DNA of 64,000 nt, taken from assembly GCA_003586115.2 (NCBI GenBank), contig QVOM02000001.1, positions 13,529,291-13,593,290 on the forward strand. Direction: 5' to 3'. A program made the translations under genes and the position numbers. The stretch's first letter is position 1. Each line of letters opens with the position of its first letter. Source of the stretch: Salvator merianae (Eukaryota; Chordata; Lepidosauria; Squamata; Teiidae). Below the pieces are notes generated by a model. It did no database searches and was not told the DNA's origin. It saw only the letters and a list, made by a program, of their open reading frames with translations. Below, piece by piece: positions 1 to 11,447 of this stretch.

Positions 1-1250
1 ATTTCTGTTTATATTCTGTGTTGCCCCTTTCTATCTGAAGATAGCCATAGTTGCACCATATTTACTGGGGTTGTAACTCAGATGGATATATACAGGTTTC
101 CAATCTTGTATTCCTTTGCTTACTATAACTACTACCTGAAGTTGGAACTGCTCCTCTTAGCCTCCATGCTGTCCATCTCACCTAACTGGTAGGCACCAGC
201 AGCTCTCCTGAAACGATGGACCACCTTCTTCTATCTTTCTAAACCATTGGATGTGCTGGCTTAGGATAGCGGAAGTGAATACTCAACAGCATTCAGTGGG
301 CTATCAACAGAGTTTTGTAGATGCCAGAACACAGCTTTTATTGCCTTTCACAGCCACTGCACTAGGGCTAAATACTGTGTATCCATGCAGTTTTCTTGGG
401 AGACCTAGAGTTGGTTTGCCAGTACTTTCTCCTGGGACATGCCAGTGATAGAATGTGCAGTCCTCGGCTTTCCAAGCGGTTTTCTTGCCACTGGACTGTG
501 GATGCTCCCAGATTCACCTATAATTCTTTTCCTTTGGCAACTTCAGATGGTGACATAATAGCATGCAGTTTGCTACCTGCCCCACTTGGATGTATTTCAT
601 CATTGCTCCCTTTCTGGTTTGCAGGAAAGCTGATAATAACTGGGACAAAGCCTTGTTAAGTTTCTACCAAGGGATTGTGCTTAACATGTTTTTCTTTCCC
701 GGCTTGTAAGTCTCACCAGAGACAAAATACAGAAATATAGGATTTGTTTATTTTTACCTCTCGCTTGGCAACATATGTACAACTGGAGTACTGTGATTCT
801 TCATGGCCCACTGAGAAGTGAAGGAAATAGGTGTGAATGCCTCATTACTTTCGGTGGGTTTCTTGCAATTTCCCTCGTGTTTGTGCAATTTTGCATAACC
901 CCAAAACTGCCCTTGACAAACCCTGTATTGCAGTGTTTCTCATGCGGAGGCTGTTATGCAACTCTGTGTAATAAACTAAAAAGTGTTAACACATTCTTGG
1001 CAATCCTGTACCTAGCAGCAGTGATGAATGAGACATTACTACTCTATGTAGAAGAAAAGAGGGCTAAAATATGAGAAAATTAAATCCATGGACAAATGTG
1101 TGGAATTCCATGGTAAAATATCACTGTAGATGGACAAAAAATGCTTTTGATCTGAAGCACAATTGTTGCATGTGACCCAAGTTCTTAAAAAATGCAAGAA
1201 ATTGCTTGTCAGTCTACAATTATTTCCAGTTGTATTTTTCTCTTGCACAC
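1..1250. other. Unassigned unique sequence
   Basis: I see no recognisable exon, RNA gene or repeat here. The open frames are short (under 100 codons), lack recognisable domains and are not supported by convincing splice sites. Nothing in base composition sets it apart from the rest of the window. Confidence 0.4.
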
Positions 1251-1253
1251 TTG

Positions 1254-1706
1254 GGGCCTTTTCGCACTTGACACTAGTGAGCATCAGGGACGCTCACTAG
1301 TCAAGCAATTCCACATTTCGCGGAGGTCCTGGCAGTTGGGAGCAGGTTACAGCTCCTCCCGATCACTACTAGCTATGAAGCACAAAATCATGCTCCGCAG
1401 TTGTACTGGGACCAGCTGGACTACTCTCAGTACACTGCGTTCGCACCCACTTCTGGGTGCGAACGCAGAGCAGCGCAGTGCAGCGCAGCTGCGGCTGCTC
1501 CATCACATGGCAGTCCCTATTGCCATGGCAGTGGCCAGAAGCTTCCTGACCGCAGACATGATGCGGAATTCCAGCAGGATACCAGCATTTGTACTGTGAA
1601 TTTTGGTATAGCTTGCTGCCCATCTGTTTCAAGACCTCACAGCTGTCTGTCCCATTTTGGAATGCTCAATTCTGAACATTCCAAGATGGTAAGTATGAAA
1701 AAGCCC
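1254..1706 (-). mobile_element. Family-1 non-autonomous DNA transposon (copy 1)
   Basis: This is a 453-bp foldback-type element, read here in reverse orientation relative to copy 2. One end begins GGGCCTTTTCGCACTTG and the other ends AAGTATGAAAAAGCCC, giving imperfect terminal inverted repeats. It is flanked on both sides by the exact 3-bp duplication TTG (1251-1253 and 1707-1709). The interior matches the copies at 3407, 7492, 11448 and 56699, including the tandem motif around 'contains CCATGGCA' and the 'ACTAGTGAG' end region. It has no coding capacity. The 3-bp duplication and GG-initial ends suggest a PIF/Harbinger-like superfamily, but without a transposase this is inference. Confidence 0.8.
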
Positions 1707-1751
1707 TTGTAGTTCAACATTGAGATAAAGGCTCCCAAAACACTGAAGGTG

Positions 1752-1869
1752 GTTCCTTCCTTCCTTCCTTCCTTCCTTCCTTCCTTCCTTCCTTCCTTCC
1801 TTCCTTCTTTTTTCTTTTTCTTTTTCTGTCCCTCTCTCTCTCTCCCTCCCTCCCTCCCTCCCTCCCTCC

Positions 1870-1911
<42 letters not shown>
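1752..1911. repeat. Compound pyrimidine simple repeat (TTCC)n (CTCC)n (TTTC)n
   Basis: Three adjoining tetranucleotide tracts: TTCC units to about 1806, CCCT/CTCC units about 1840-1870, and TTTC units to 1911. The whole 160 bp is pyrimidine on the plus strand, so it is a candidate triplex (H-DNA) former and probably length-polymorphic. The tandem open frames across it (poly-Ser/Phe/Pro or Lys/Glu) are artefacts. Confidence 0.95.
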
Positions 1912-2480
1912 CTTGCTGTATGCCCAAAGTTCTCAGGGCAGATCACAATAAAGATTAGCATAAAAACAGATAAAATGTATTAGTTAAAACAGTAACAGTG
2001 CCTGCATTGAAAGGGAATGCTGTTCCCCCAGCCAAAGGTCAAGATAAAGAGGTGCACCTTCACCTATCATTTAAATACATACAATGAGGGAGCCTGATGC
2101 ATCTCATAGGGGAGATTGTTCCACAGGGGGGCTATCACCAAGAAGGCTATCCCCCACATGTCTACCCCCTTAACTGGTGAAGGGGGTGGCACCACCAAGA
2201 GGCCTTTACTGGCAGATACTAGGGCATAGGTAAGTCTATATGGGAGGGGGCTTTCCTTTAGATATTTGGGACCCATTTAGAGTCTTATAAATTAACATTA
2301 GTACCAGGCAGCCAGTGCAGTTCTTTTAGCAGAGCCAGTTAGCAATCTAGTTGCTGCATTCTACCTCAGCTGCAGTTTTCATATTATCTTCAGGGGCAGC
2401 CCCACATAGAGTGCATTACAATTGTCCAGTTTGGAAGTCACCAGAGCGTGGCTAGACTGTCTCTGTCCAGAAAGGGATGT
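1912..2480 (-). mobile_element. L2-type LINE, 3' end fragment
   Basis: On the minus strand the decayed C-terminal reverse-transcriptase region is recognisable: a frame at 2067-2276 carries the 'AF-V-APLWN-LP-E-APSLYVFK' pattern that closes L2 ORF2 proteins, and 2281-2480 aligns by eye with the corresponding part of the young L2 at 60.7-62.5 kb (the segment meaning 'attained by pairing, ... short 5' neighbour of the RT thumb'). The 3' untranslated end at 1912-2040 has the usual 'agggcagatcacaa' type sequence. It is an old, 5'-truncated, non-functional copy, directly abutting the simple repeat, which may have grown from its tail. Confidence 0.75.
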
Positions 2481-3165
2481 AGCTGGAAGTACATACATGT
2501 GGAATTGGCCTAAAGCCAGTGGCTTTTAAAAATTGATTTTATGCACTTATCCATCTAGCCTTGCTTCATTTCATCAGTGGCTTCCACCAGCCAGAAGGAA
2601 ACCCAGATTAAAGATAAGAGCAGTCTAAGGCCAATAGAAGCAACAGGCCTAGCTAATATGCCCTGTATTGCCAAATTAAAAGAAGTCATAAAACTGTCAA
2701 ATCTGCTATCTAAAATTAATAAACATGTTCAAATGGAAGGAGACATCTTCAAGCACAGGTCATTCACAGTATTGATTTTCCCAGAGTATGCTGTGACACA
2801 GTCTTGAACGGCTAGAGTTGCAGATGCCAAGGATCCTATGCCTTTAGCAGCCATGTAGAAAAGGGAATTTCAGCAGGTGGCAAACCTCACTGGTTGGAAT
2901 TCCCTCTTCTAAAACAGCTTTTAAAGATGTAGGAGCCCTATCTTCTTTTTGCTATGGCAACTCTGTGAGTGGCATCATGCTCTCAAGGAGTTCCAGTGGG
3001 CATAAGCAGATGGATTGCCCTACCCCAGTTTTTATCATAATAGTCATTTTCTTAAAGGTAAGGTAGGGTAAGGCCTTAAAGGGAAGGGCAACGAAGAGGC
3101 CCAGGACCACCCAGTTAGCTTAATGAGTAAATTGGGAATTTGCGGGGTGGCAGGGTGGATAGTAT
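2481..3165. other. Unassigned sequence, possibly older LINE interior
   Basis: No gene recognised. The first part may continue the L2 copy beyond the point where I can align it. Around 3050-3130 there is a stretch resembling a LINE or SINE 3' region ('cacccagttagctt' type) but too degraded to classify. Confidence 0.3.
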
Positions 3166-3179
3166 CAAGTAAGATGGAC

Positions 3180-3256
3180 TGATATTTTGGGTTACAATTC
3201 CCATCAATCCCAGTTAGCCCAGCCATCTGGGTCTGATCAGAATTATAGTCCAAAGT
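3180..3256. repeat. Palindromic 'acaactcccat' repeat, degraded
   Basis: The left part reads GGGTTACAATTCCCATCAAT and the right part GATCAGAATTATAGTCCAA, which are imperfect inverted copies. The same palindromic repeat is clearer at 4338-4438 and as a half copy at 59014-59045. Elements of this type are common in reptile genomes; it has no coding potential. Confidence 0.5.
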
Positions 3257-3339
3257 TGCAAAGGATGGCTAAAAAGCAACATAAAACGGCACAAAGTACC
3301 ATAAAATCAGTATAACCTAAACCGCAGCTAAGAGGATTA

Positions 3340-3895
3340 CAGAGCTAGGAAGGAGTCTTTCAGAGTAGCAGTCAGTCAAGGTAGAAAATAGTTAGATGGA
3401 ATCATGGGGCCTTTTTGCACTTTCCACTGCAGAATATTCAATTCCAAACATTCCATGGTGGAACAATCCCTGTGGTGCAGCAGCCATCACATTGCAAGGG
3501 CTGGAACATCCTGGAAATGGGCGTCCAGCACTTGCAGTGAGAATGCTGGCCATCCCGCCATGACAGTGGCCAGGGAAACATCCAGCCACTGCCATGGCAA
3601 CCGGTGATGTGACACGTGACTGCACAGCCATGCCCAAACTGCACAGTGTCTGCACCAGGAAGTAGGCGCAAGCTCTGCATACTGGGAGCAGTCCAGCTGC
3701 TCCGGGTACAGCTGTGGAGCACAATTTCCTGCTCCACAGCTAGTAGCTATTGGGAGTGGCTGTAGCTGCTCCCCATCACTTGGGCCTCTGTGAAATACAG
3801 AAGCGCTTCACTAGTGAGGTGCATTTGCTCACTAGTGAGAAGTGTGAACAGGCCCATGGTCAGACAGTGTAAGGTAACTTCCTAAGTCCCTAAGC
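3340..3895 (+). mobile_element. SINE 3' region split by a family-1 insertion
   Basis: The left part ends in a 'GTAGAAAATAGTTAGATGGA' segment and the right part (3856-3895) continues with 'GGTCAGACAGTGTAAGGTAA' and 'CTTCCTAAG'. Joined across one copy of ATG, these match the well-known reptilian SINE tail pattern 'tag-caatactgagctagat... tctgactcagtataagg... cttcctatg'. The family-1 element at 3407-3855 is therefore a later insertion. The tRNA-like 5' head is not recognisable. Confidence 0.65.
3407..3855 (+). mobile_element. Family-1 non-autonomous DNA transposon (copy 2, reference copy)
   Basis: This 449-bp element begins GGGCCTTTTTGCACTTTCC and ends GAAGTGTGAACAGGCCC, so the two ends are imperfect inverted repeats. 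It is flanked by the 3-bp duplication ATG (3404-3406 and 3856-3858). Removing the element and one ATG restores a continuous SINE tail, which confirms both the boundaries and the duplication length. The interior holds an 'ACTAGTGAG' repeat pair near the right end and no meaningful open frame. It is the best-defined copy of the family here. Confidence 0.85.
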
Positions 3896-3899
3896 ATGT

Positions 3900-4330
3900 A
3901 CACTGCCATAAGGCCTAGGGTAGAAAAGTTCTTTGAGGACAAGAAAAATAGAAAAGCCAGTCAGTTGGGAAGCTGGCAAATTTTCCATAAATCCATCTCA
4001 GTCTAGCATGTGGGCAGCTGGTAATGACCTTTCAGATGTTGTTGAACTCCAACTTCCACTAGTCTTAGTGGCACAATCTCTGGTTGCATCTCAAAAGCAA
4101 CTACAAATCCACTCATGACCTGTCCTTGTTCAGGTGGGATCAAGAGTCAGAAGAGAGCTATGCAGGTGAAGAGGAAGGCTCTCCTGGGTCTACATGACTT
4201 CCATTGTGTTCTGTAGGACAAACTAACCAGACAGTAGTCAGATTCTAGAGGTGACAGCAAACAAATAGTGACTTGCCCTGAACCCTGGGACCACTGGAGG
4301 CAGGCTATATCCTTTACTGCAGACCAACCA
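3900..4330. other. Unassigned sequence
   Basis: No exon or intact repeat recognised. A short 'CAGATGTTGTTGAACTCCAA' piece at about 4033-4052 is probably a fragment of the palindromic repeat found at 4338-4438. Confidence 0.35.
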
Positions 4331-4337
4331 GACTAGG

Positions 4338-4438
4338 GTCCTCCAGACGTTACTGAACTGCAACTCCCATAAGCCTTAGCCACTATGGCCGATGGGGAGG
4401 AATCATGGAAGCTATAATTTAGCAACATCTGGAAGACA
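4338..4438. repeat. Palindromic MITE-like repeat
   Basis: About 100 bp whose ends are inverted copies: GTCCTCCAGACGTTACTGAA on the left, and a right end whose complement reads GTCTTCCAGATGTTGCTAAA. The internal 'CTGCAACTCCCATAAGCC' matches the same repeat at 3180 and 59014. It would fold into a long imperfect hairpin. I see no confident target duplication. Confidence 0.6.
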
Positions 4439-4439
4439 A

Positions 4440-5031
4440 TTTTTTGGCCTGTCTTGTCTTACTCTACCTTCAAGAATGGCTTAATGGCTTCAAGAATTAC
4501 TGCCTTTTGCTACAGGTTTGCTATGCAGATTGGAACAGTGGGTAAAGTTGGTGACTTAGTTGAAATTTCGTTTTAACTCATGAATGTGTGAAAGCAAGGC
4601 TTTCAGTTACATTGTAGTCCTGTGTTTGCTGCCCCACTACTCCAGCCTATGGTCTGCTGATGATTTGCAAGATCTATTCATCAAAAAAACCCATGCTGCT
4701 CTCAAGATTTTTTTAAAACAATCCTACCGCTCACAGGATGCTCAGTGCTGCTGATTAGGCCTTCATTTCCTTAAAAATGTAATGGGATTCTGCCTCATTT
4801 ACTTCCTATATTGCAAGGTAAGTTTTATGCAAGGAAATAAGAAGCTCAGTAACCATCCTGATTAGGCGGCAAGTCATAAATTGTGAGGTTCCGGGGGTGG
4901 GGTGGGGAGAGAAAACAAACAGCTAGATAGCTGGAATTCATTTGTGTCTATTGCTTTGCAAGACCTTTGTATGACAAGAAGGTCTACAGAATTATTGAAA
5001 ACTACATTTGGTATTTTCAAACCTCAGCAAC

Positions 5032-5033
<2 letters not shown>
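4440..5033. other. Unassigned sequence
   Basis: No gene, exon or repeat recognised. It has an A-rich patch near 4681-4720 and a G-rich patch at about 4890-4910. Confidence 0.35.

Positions 5034-5067
<34 letters not shown>
5034..5067. repeat. (TA)n microsatellite
   Basis: About 17 uninterrupted TA dinucleotides, lying at the downstream edge of the BovB fragment. Confidence 0.9.
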
Positions 5068-5069
<2 letters not shown>

Positions 5070-5074
5070 ACTTG

Positions 5075-5560
5075 ACATGCTCTTCTAGCCACTTGAAGAA
5101 TGGTAAACTCTCATTGTTAAACTCAGAATGTCCAACTCTCACAGCATATGTTACTATTGTGAAGACTATAGCTATGGCTATATGGACCTTTGTTGACAAG
5201 GTGATGCCCAGGTTTGCCATAGCTTTTGTCTCAAGGAGCATGCATCTTCATGGCTTCAGTCATTGTCTGCAGTGATCTTCGAGCATAAGAAAATAAAACC
5301 TGTTTTATAGAAATAGAGGGTTCCATTTCTTCCCCCTCTATTTGCCAAGGAGTGATGGGACTGGATGCCATGATCTTGATATCGAGCATCAAGCCAGCTT
5401 TTGCACTCTCCTCTTTTACCTTCGTCAAGAAGCTCCTTAATTCTTCACTTTCTGCCATCAGAGTGCTATCATCTGCGTATCTCAGGTTATTGATATTTCT
5501 CTCAGCAATCTTATTTCCACATTTTGATTCATCCAGCCCAATGTTTTGCATGAAATACTC
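5075..5560 (-). mobile_element. BovB-type RTE LINE, reverse transcriptase fragment
   Basis: On the minus strand an open frame (5231-5551) contains 'RNINNLRYADDSTLMAESEE', the RT catalytic YADD motif in the context typical of BovB/RTE elements, followed by 'KVKEESAKAGLMLDIK' and 'ITPWQIEGE'. Downstream of a frame break, pieces like 'KGPYSHSYS' and 'CESWTF' continue the same protein towards 5075. The element is 5'- and 3'-truncated and frameshifted, so inactive. BovB in reptiles is the partner LINE that mobilises Sauria SINEs, two of which occur elsewhere in this window. Confidence 0.85.
5231..5551 (-). pseudogene. Reverse transcriptase fragment of BovB LINE
   Basis: A 106-codon remnant that covers RT palm motif C (YADD, about residues 26-29) and the segment after it. 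Intact BovB ORF2 proteins run to around a thousand residues, so only about a tenth remains. The upstream part of the palm, the fingers and the endonuclease are absent. After residue about 85 the frame departs from the family pattern; the matching sequence resumes in other frames towards 5075. Confidence 0.8.
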
Positions 5561-5616
5561 TGCCTATAAGTTAAATAAATAATGTGACTTCTTCATTTTG
5601 CCAGACTTCTTGCATG

Positions 5617-5666
5617 GGGCTGTATTGTGCAACTGCATGTAATTGCTAGTAAGTGTGAACAAGCCC
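5617..5666. mobile_element. Tiny family-1 remnant (both ends, interior lost)
   Basis: Only about 50 bp: starts GGGCTGTATTGTGCAACTGC and ends GCTAGTAAGTGTGAACAAGCCC-like, so the two family-1 termini sit almost back to back. I see no clear target duplication (ATG versus TAA). It could be an internal deletion derivative or a coincidental match. Confidence 0.4.
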
Positions 5667-5669
5667 TAA

Positions 5670-7490
5670 CATTGCCAGCTGGTTAGAAGGAAAAAAATAG
5701 CCTGGCTTGCTTCTCTGCCTTTAGCAACAGCTTGATACATACAATGCAAATTAACAAATATATCAACATATTTGCAGTGCCCTGAGATGTGGCTTCTGTT
5801 TTTGACAACATTTGGGTAGATGCTTGAATTTTTCTTTGTTTCGATGTCTTGATCTAGAACCGTCTTCCTATGAGTTGATCCTGCACTTGTATAGGATCTG
5901 GGGGTCTGTAAATAGATTTAGGCCACATCTACATGTGCGGAAAAAAGTGGAAGTGAAGTGACGAGAAGGCATTTCTGTGACACGCAGTTACTTGTGCCCT
6001 CAATCTATCCTGTGGATCCAGAAAAAGTGCCCTACAGAGTGCAGTGGGGACAGTGTATGCTGGGTATTTCTTTCTGAGGGCAGACTGACCTGTCCTGGTG
6101 GCCGTGGTGGTGGAGTGGGAGAAAACCTTTGAGAACAAGAATATTTGAATAAACGGTGTGAGCGAACAATGTGAGTACTGGGATTCCTGGTTTCTTTTAG
6201 AAAAAAAACTCTCCAGAGAATGCAACTATTTTAATTAAATATAATTAAAAAAGCTAGAATCCCAGGTTTGGGAAAGGGAGAGTGGTATTACGTGAGCAGC
6301 TCTCACGTGGGGTAGGATGTTTGTGGACTGACAACCAATCATTACTGAAACCCAACAAAGCCGGTACTGAAGTTTTGGGAAAAGGAATAAGGTAAAAAAA
6401 GAAAAGGCTGAAAAGCATGCAAGTATCTGCTTTCTGGAAAAGAAATAGCAGGAAGGCACATGACTTTTGGTGGAATAGGAGAACCAGAGTCTCACATTTG
6501 AGGAAGGGAGTCACATAGACTTCGCAGTCAACCAACCAATTCTGGAGAAGCAAATCTAGAGAAAAGAGTAGGGGAATGAGACCCAGGAGTCAAAAAAGAG
6601 AGGCATGTGGAAGAGATAGCATGGAGTTGCTATACAGTAGTTCAAAGGAGACGTGGTTCGAAGGCACTTAAAGGAAGTGATGAATTGATCTCTGAGTGGG
6701 TGTAGCTTTAGTTTCTCTCTGTGTGTGTGTATCTCTTCCTCCCTTCCCTCCCCTCCCCATACACCCCTTTCCCCTTTGTCTCTGCCACATCCTGAAATTT
6801 GTTTCTGCACTGGCTGCCAGACACTTTAGCACCAGCTTGAATTCCTAATTGAAGTTCAGAGGCCCCTGAGTTGAGCTTGACTCTTGAGGAGTTCAGACAC
6901 ATTCACACAGCTTTTTCCTGGAAATGCTAGGGAAGTGGTTTGTCATTGTTCTCCTCTGGGTAGATGCAATAGATCAAACGTGGCATCTTCTTCATGCAAA
7001 TCAGATACTTCACTACTGTGCAGTTCTGGCTTCCTCAGTTCCTAGAGCCTAGACAGATCCATGGCTGTATCTTCCCGCGTATCCCAACCCACTTCTTTTC
7101 CCAGCCCTGTCCTTCTGAACCAACATGCAGACAACATTAAATATGTGTATTTCTTTCAACATAGATAGACATGGGGTATTATGGGAAAGAATTTGGACTG
7201 TGCTCACTGTGAGGCTGAATGGGAGGGCTAACCATTTCCCCTTGTACTGTGATCCTAAGAAAAACTGTCTCCCTGAAGTTTTTCCCTGGCTAAGGAGATA
7301 ATATTCATGCCAATAGCAGGGAGGAAAAATACCTCTTTGGGCAAAAATGTATAGCCACTCCTTTCCTACTGCAGTCTTCTTCTGGTCCTCCTCCTCCTCT
7401 TTCTCTTTCATAGTCATAATTCTCTCATGGCTGGTTTCATCCATACTACTAAGGCATTACTGTGAAGAGAGCTCCCTGGCAGCTTTTGGA
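5670..7490. other. Unassigned unique sequence
   Basis: No gene or intact repeat recognised. A short (GT)n run lies at about 6719-6730, followed by a CCTTCCCTCC-rich patch. A 'GGCCACATCTACATG' segment at 5922 resembles a transposon terminus but I find no partner end. Open frames are short and without known motifs. Confidence 0.4.
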
Positions 7491-7491
7491 A

Positions 7492-7948
7492 GGGTGTTTT
7501 TGCACTTACCACTGTGGAATGTTTGACTGTGAACATTCCACAGTGATATTGACCATGCAGCATAGACACTGCTTCCTCGGCATGGCCCGAGTCTTCAATA
7601 CAACCAGAATCCTCACCACGATAGCACCTGGGAAGCATCCAGCCACTGCCATGGTGACTGGCAGTGCTGCACAGTACTCAGGCATGATCATGCAATTGCG
7701 TAGGCATAGTTGCCGAGCACAGTATGGCACAGCCTGTATTCACACCCAGAAATGGATGCAAATGCACTTTACCAGGAACTGACTACCAACTCCCAGTAAA
7801 GTTGTGGAGCACTAATTTGCACTCCACGGCTAGTCATGATCGGGAGCAGCACTATGCTGCTCCCAGTCACGTTGGCCTCCACAAAGTGCAGAAGCACTTT
7901 GCAAGTGAGCATCCTGGACTCTTGCTAGTGCAAAGTATAAACAGGCCT
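7492..7948 (+). mobile_element. Family-1 non-autonomous DNA transposon (copy 3)
   Basis: Starts GGGTGTTTTTGCACTTACC and ends CAAAGTATAAACAGGCC, with an interior matching copies 1 and 2, including the 'GCCACTGCCATGG' segment and the Gly-free ORF-less CpG-poor core. About 456 bp. The 3-bp flanks do not match, so it has drifted or its ends have been altered. Confidence 0.75.
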
Positions 7949-7949
7949 C

Positions 7950-9320
7950 AAGATCCATTTGAACCATGCTAGCTGCTATCCATGAATGTAGCATTTTCTT
8001 GCCAGATCAGCCCCTGGGAGGCACAGTCTCCCAGGGAATGCCGTACATGCCTTTCGCTTGGAGTGCCCCTGCATGTGAAACTTGCACCAGGAAGCATCCC
8101 AGCCACCTTCTGTGCAGACAGCTGAAGCAGCTTAAATAGCTCACACAGACCAGAGCCATTTTGTCAGGCTCTAGAAATGGCCCTGAGAGTAGGCCACTTT
8201 GTGGCAGACTACCAAAATGTCCCTGGCTTGTGACACTGGAGGCTGGGGATCTCTGAAGAAGGCCAGGATGGGGCCACAGCAACATGGAGGACCACCAGCA
8301 TGTGCCACCATGCCCTACTCTGTTCTTTGCTCAGACCAAGTGATCCAGGGCAAGACCAGTCTCTGCAGCTTTCTTAAACCTTGCAAATCCTGATGTGTAC
8401 ACACAGATGACAATCTTGGAGTGGATTGCTAGATCCTAAGAAGAGATGCAGAATGTTTAGAAATATTCTCTCTCTTTCATTCTTGGGCTACCAGACCCAA
8501 GATCCTTGTCTGCGTCTGCTGTGAGTAAAGATTACAGGCACTTCAGTTCAAGGTACTGGTAGTTTGGAGAGAAGTGGCACATGAGGTCCCTATCCTGTCA
8601 TGTACTCTCCCCCCACATTTGTCCAAGTAGGACATAATGGCCACATCCACATACATTTTGAGGTCCAGAGATAGCAGGCATGCAAGCCACACCTTTTTTT
8701 CATGTTGCCAATTTGGCAACCCACAGAGGAGGTTTTGGTGTTGTTAAGAGAGAGCCTTGCCACTGGGCAAAAGAGAGGGTGTATTTGAACAGAGCTTGTG
8801 GCTCTCCATTGCCTCTCTTTCCTTATGCTGCTAATTGTGGGTGGGTATCATGGAGTTCTCCCCCTGCTCTTCCTTTTGGCCAGGGTGGTAAGCAAAAAGC
8901 TAGACTACCCATGCATGCACGTAATGCAGTTCCATGAGTGATGCATAATAGAAGTTTAAAGCAAATCTTCAAAGACAAATATGTAAGTTATATAATTAAA
9001 AACTGCTGCAGTAGAATCCACAACAGTACAGACGAAAACCTCATACTGAGAGCTCAAACCGTCTCATAACATTTAAAAACAACAGGGCATGGTACATGCA
9101 AAGATGAAAGATCAGCATGAATCTTACATAACATTCCTTAGGAAGGCAAACATGGTCAGAGGAGGCAGAAAAGTCTTCGCCTGGTGCTCCAAGGTCACCA
9201 GTGTTAAGAGCCACGTGAGGCTCTCTGGTCATCCCGTAACTGATGTCCTTAAGGGTACATATGGAAAGATGCACTTTTTTGGAATGGGTGGTTGATCTCA
9301 TTCAGCAGAATTCTTCTTTC
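7950..9320. other. Unassigned unique sequence
   Basis: No exon or classified repeat. A 'GGCCACATCCACATAC' segment near 8639 resembles the one near 5922, so both may be ends of a further transposon family, but opposite ends were not found. Confidence 0.35.
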
Positions 9321-9334
9321 TGGTATTATTTACC

Positions 9335-9450
9335 TAGGCATTTATATCCCACCTTTCTCCAAAAACCTCAAGGTTGAGGCAGTGAGTAGCCCAGAGTCTC
9401 TAAGTGAGCTTTCATAATCAAGTGGAGATTCAGCTCCAGGGACTCCCAGG
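9335..9450 (-). repeat. LINE 3' untranslated-type fragment
   Basis: Contains 'GGCATTTATATCCCACCTTT' followed by a 'CTCAAGG...TGGAGATTC' pattern, which is the familiar minus-strand look of reptile LINE or LINE-dependent SINE 3' ends. Too short to assign to a family. Confidence 0.45.
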
Positions 9451-11447
9451 TCCTGCTACATTTTTTAAAAAATTGTCTCTATGCCCCAGGCCAGGTAGAA
9501 TAGCAGACAGATTGAATTAGAGCTGTGTATATGCTACAGGATCGGATTGTAACACTATCAAGCACTGTACTTTCCATTCCAATAGTAGAAATTGCCCACC
9601 ACTAATAGGTCTGAGAGTGGCCACTTGATATTGCTGTTGTATCTGTTGGATATTAGGTGCACTTGCACTAGTAATAGAGCACAGAAGATGGCATGTCCGC
9701 ATAGCACTTGCATCGTCTAAACAGGTACCAGGGCTGTGATGGATATGAAGGATTTCAGATTCTGTATCACGTCATATGTGATGCTATTACTCTTATATTA
9801 TGCCCTTAAGGGTACATATGCATAAGGGTATGATGCATTAAGATCCTGCTCTTGGATCATATTGGATCTGATTTGTTTTGATTTGTGTCTTTCAAATGCC
9901 AGTGACTAAAAGCAATGGAGCCTAATCTATTTCAGAAGTACCATTCAATGCTTTCTAGCCAACCAAGTAACAGAGACGAACTCTCAGCTTCATGCATCCT
10001 TATCCTGGATTATTGGTTTGGGGTTTTTTGTTTGCTTCTTCACTGAAATGATAAAGGAGATGCATCAAGGCTAGAAGTATGAAAAATACCATTTTGAGTG
10101 TTCTGTGAGGCATCCAAAATGGCATTTTGCACATCCCTAATCAAGACCAGACGATCCTTAGTGCCACACTAAACTTGGCATTTGTCATATGTTTTGGCTT
10201 TTGGGGGTTGGGATGTCTTTAAAAATAGAAGGAAGAAGGGGACAGAAGAGGTTTTTGTGTCTTTTCTATTAGCTTTCTGCATCTCACTAGAAGCATCTCT
10301 GACTACATGTTGGAGGATACTACTGAATTATAGAGGCCCTTGGACTGATATGAAAGATTTCAGTAGTTTCTTTGCTGGTGCTGCTGCTGCTGCTGCCACC
10401 ACGGCCCTTGTTTTCATTTCCCAGCGTCAAAAACTGGGAAGAGTTAAGACCTAAAAACTTTTATCCAAGAAGGGCTCATAAGTACTGTGGAAAACCCTAC
10501 TTAGGCTTCTCCGCTGTCTGGAACAAACTCTTTCCTGACTATAGTACTGTCCTTTTAAAAAAAATGTAATAACTTTGTTCCCAGGGACGGCTGGGGAAAC
10601 AGGGCTTGCCATTCAGTTTATCTCATTTTTCTTAATGCCTTTATCACTGCTTGTTTGTGCTTTACAAGTTATTGATTCCCAGATGGAAAAGCTAGTTAAT
10701 CTGCAAGACAGCGTGAAGGTCTGTATGAACCCCTGCGAGGGGAATAAGGGCAAGTTAGTGGTGTTATTAGACAAGCAAAGTCTTCCTGAGGGCTCAGCTA
10801 TTAGGCAGTTGTCTTGGTTCAATACTTTTTGAGTCAATTCCTGAGCTATGGAAATTGTCAACTGTGATAAAAAAGACTATTGGGCAAGAATGGGATTGTC
10901 AGCTGACCAGGAAAACTGGGAAAAGGGAAGAGAGACATCTGCTTTTTCACTTTTAAGAGTAAAAAGCTACTAAAGTCATCTGGTGAAGCATGATTACCTG
11001 GTACTGTCTACAAAGCTGGATGGTGGGAATGGCAGAGCAACCACAACTAATGGAAAAATTGGAACTCATAGCTTATTTCCAAGCCAGTGAGGGAGGCCAT
11101 TTTCCCTTGTCTTTTCACCTTATTCATAAGCCTATTGGTCTTGAATGCTATGTTTTTGTTTATTTATTTACTAATTGATGTTAATTTAAAAAAGCAAGGC
11201 AATGTACAACAGATAAGGACAAAGTATAAAGATAGCAATAAAACATAAACAAGACACTTAAAAACAATACATTATAAACACCATTAAAACATCAGTGCAC
11301 CATAACACATGAATACAGGCACCTATCCTTTCCCTTCCTCCAAGTTTTCTTCAAATCGATTCAAACAATGGTCAAACCCACTGGTATTTAATGTGTACTT
11401 TTTTAAGCAGGAGCATACTAATGTATTTGAACAATGGAAGACACTTG
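9451..11447. other. Unassigned sequence
   Basis: No gene recognised. A short (CTG)n tract (about 10378-10395) makes a polyalanine stretch in one frame and is not convincing coding sequence. The segment from about 9727 to 10139 begins 'GGGCTGTGATGGATATGAAG' and ends 'TTTTGCACATCCCTAATC', possibly a diverged relative of the element at 48884-49180. An A-rich stretch at 11185-11290 may be a LINE 3' end. Confidence 0.35.

Noticed and set aside
1629..1961. Overlapping open frames rich in Lys/Arg/Glu or Ser/Pro/Phe
   Set aside because: They are translations of the TTCC/TTTC simple repeat and have no start context or homology.
5922..5960. GGCCACATCTACATG segment (also near 8639) as transposon ends
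   Set aside because: I could not find an opposite inverted end or a target duplication for either.
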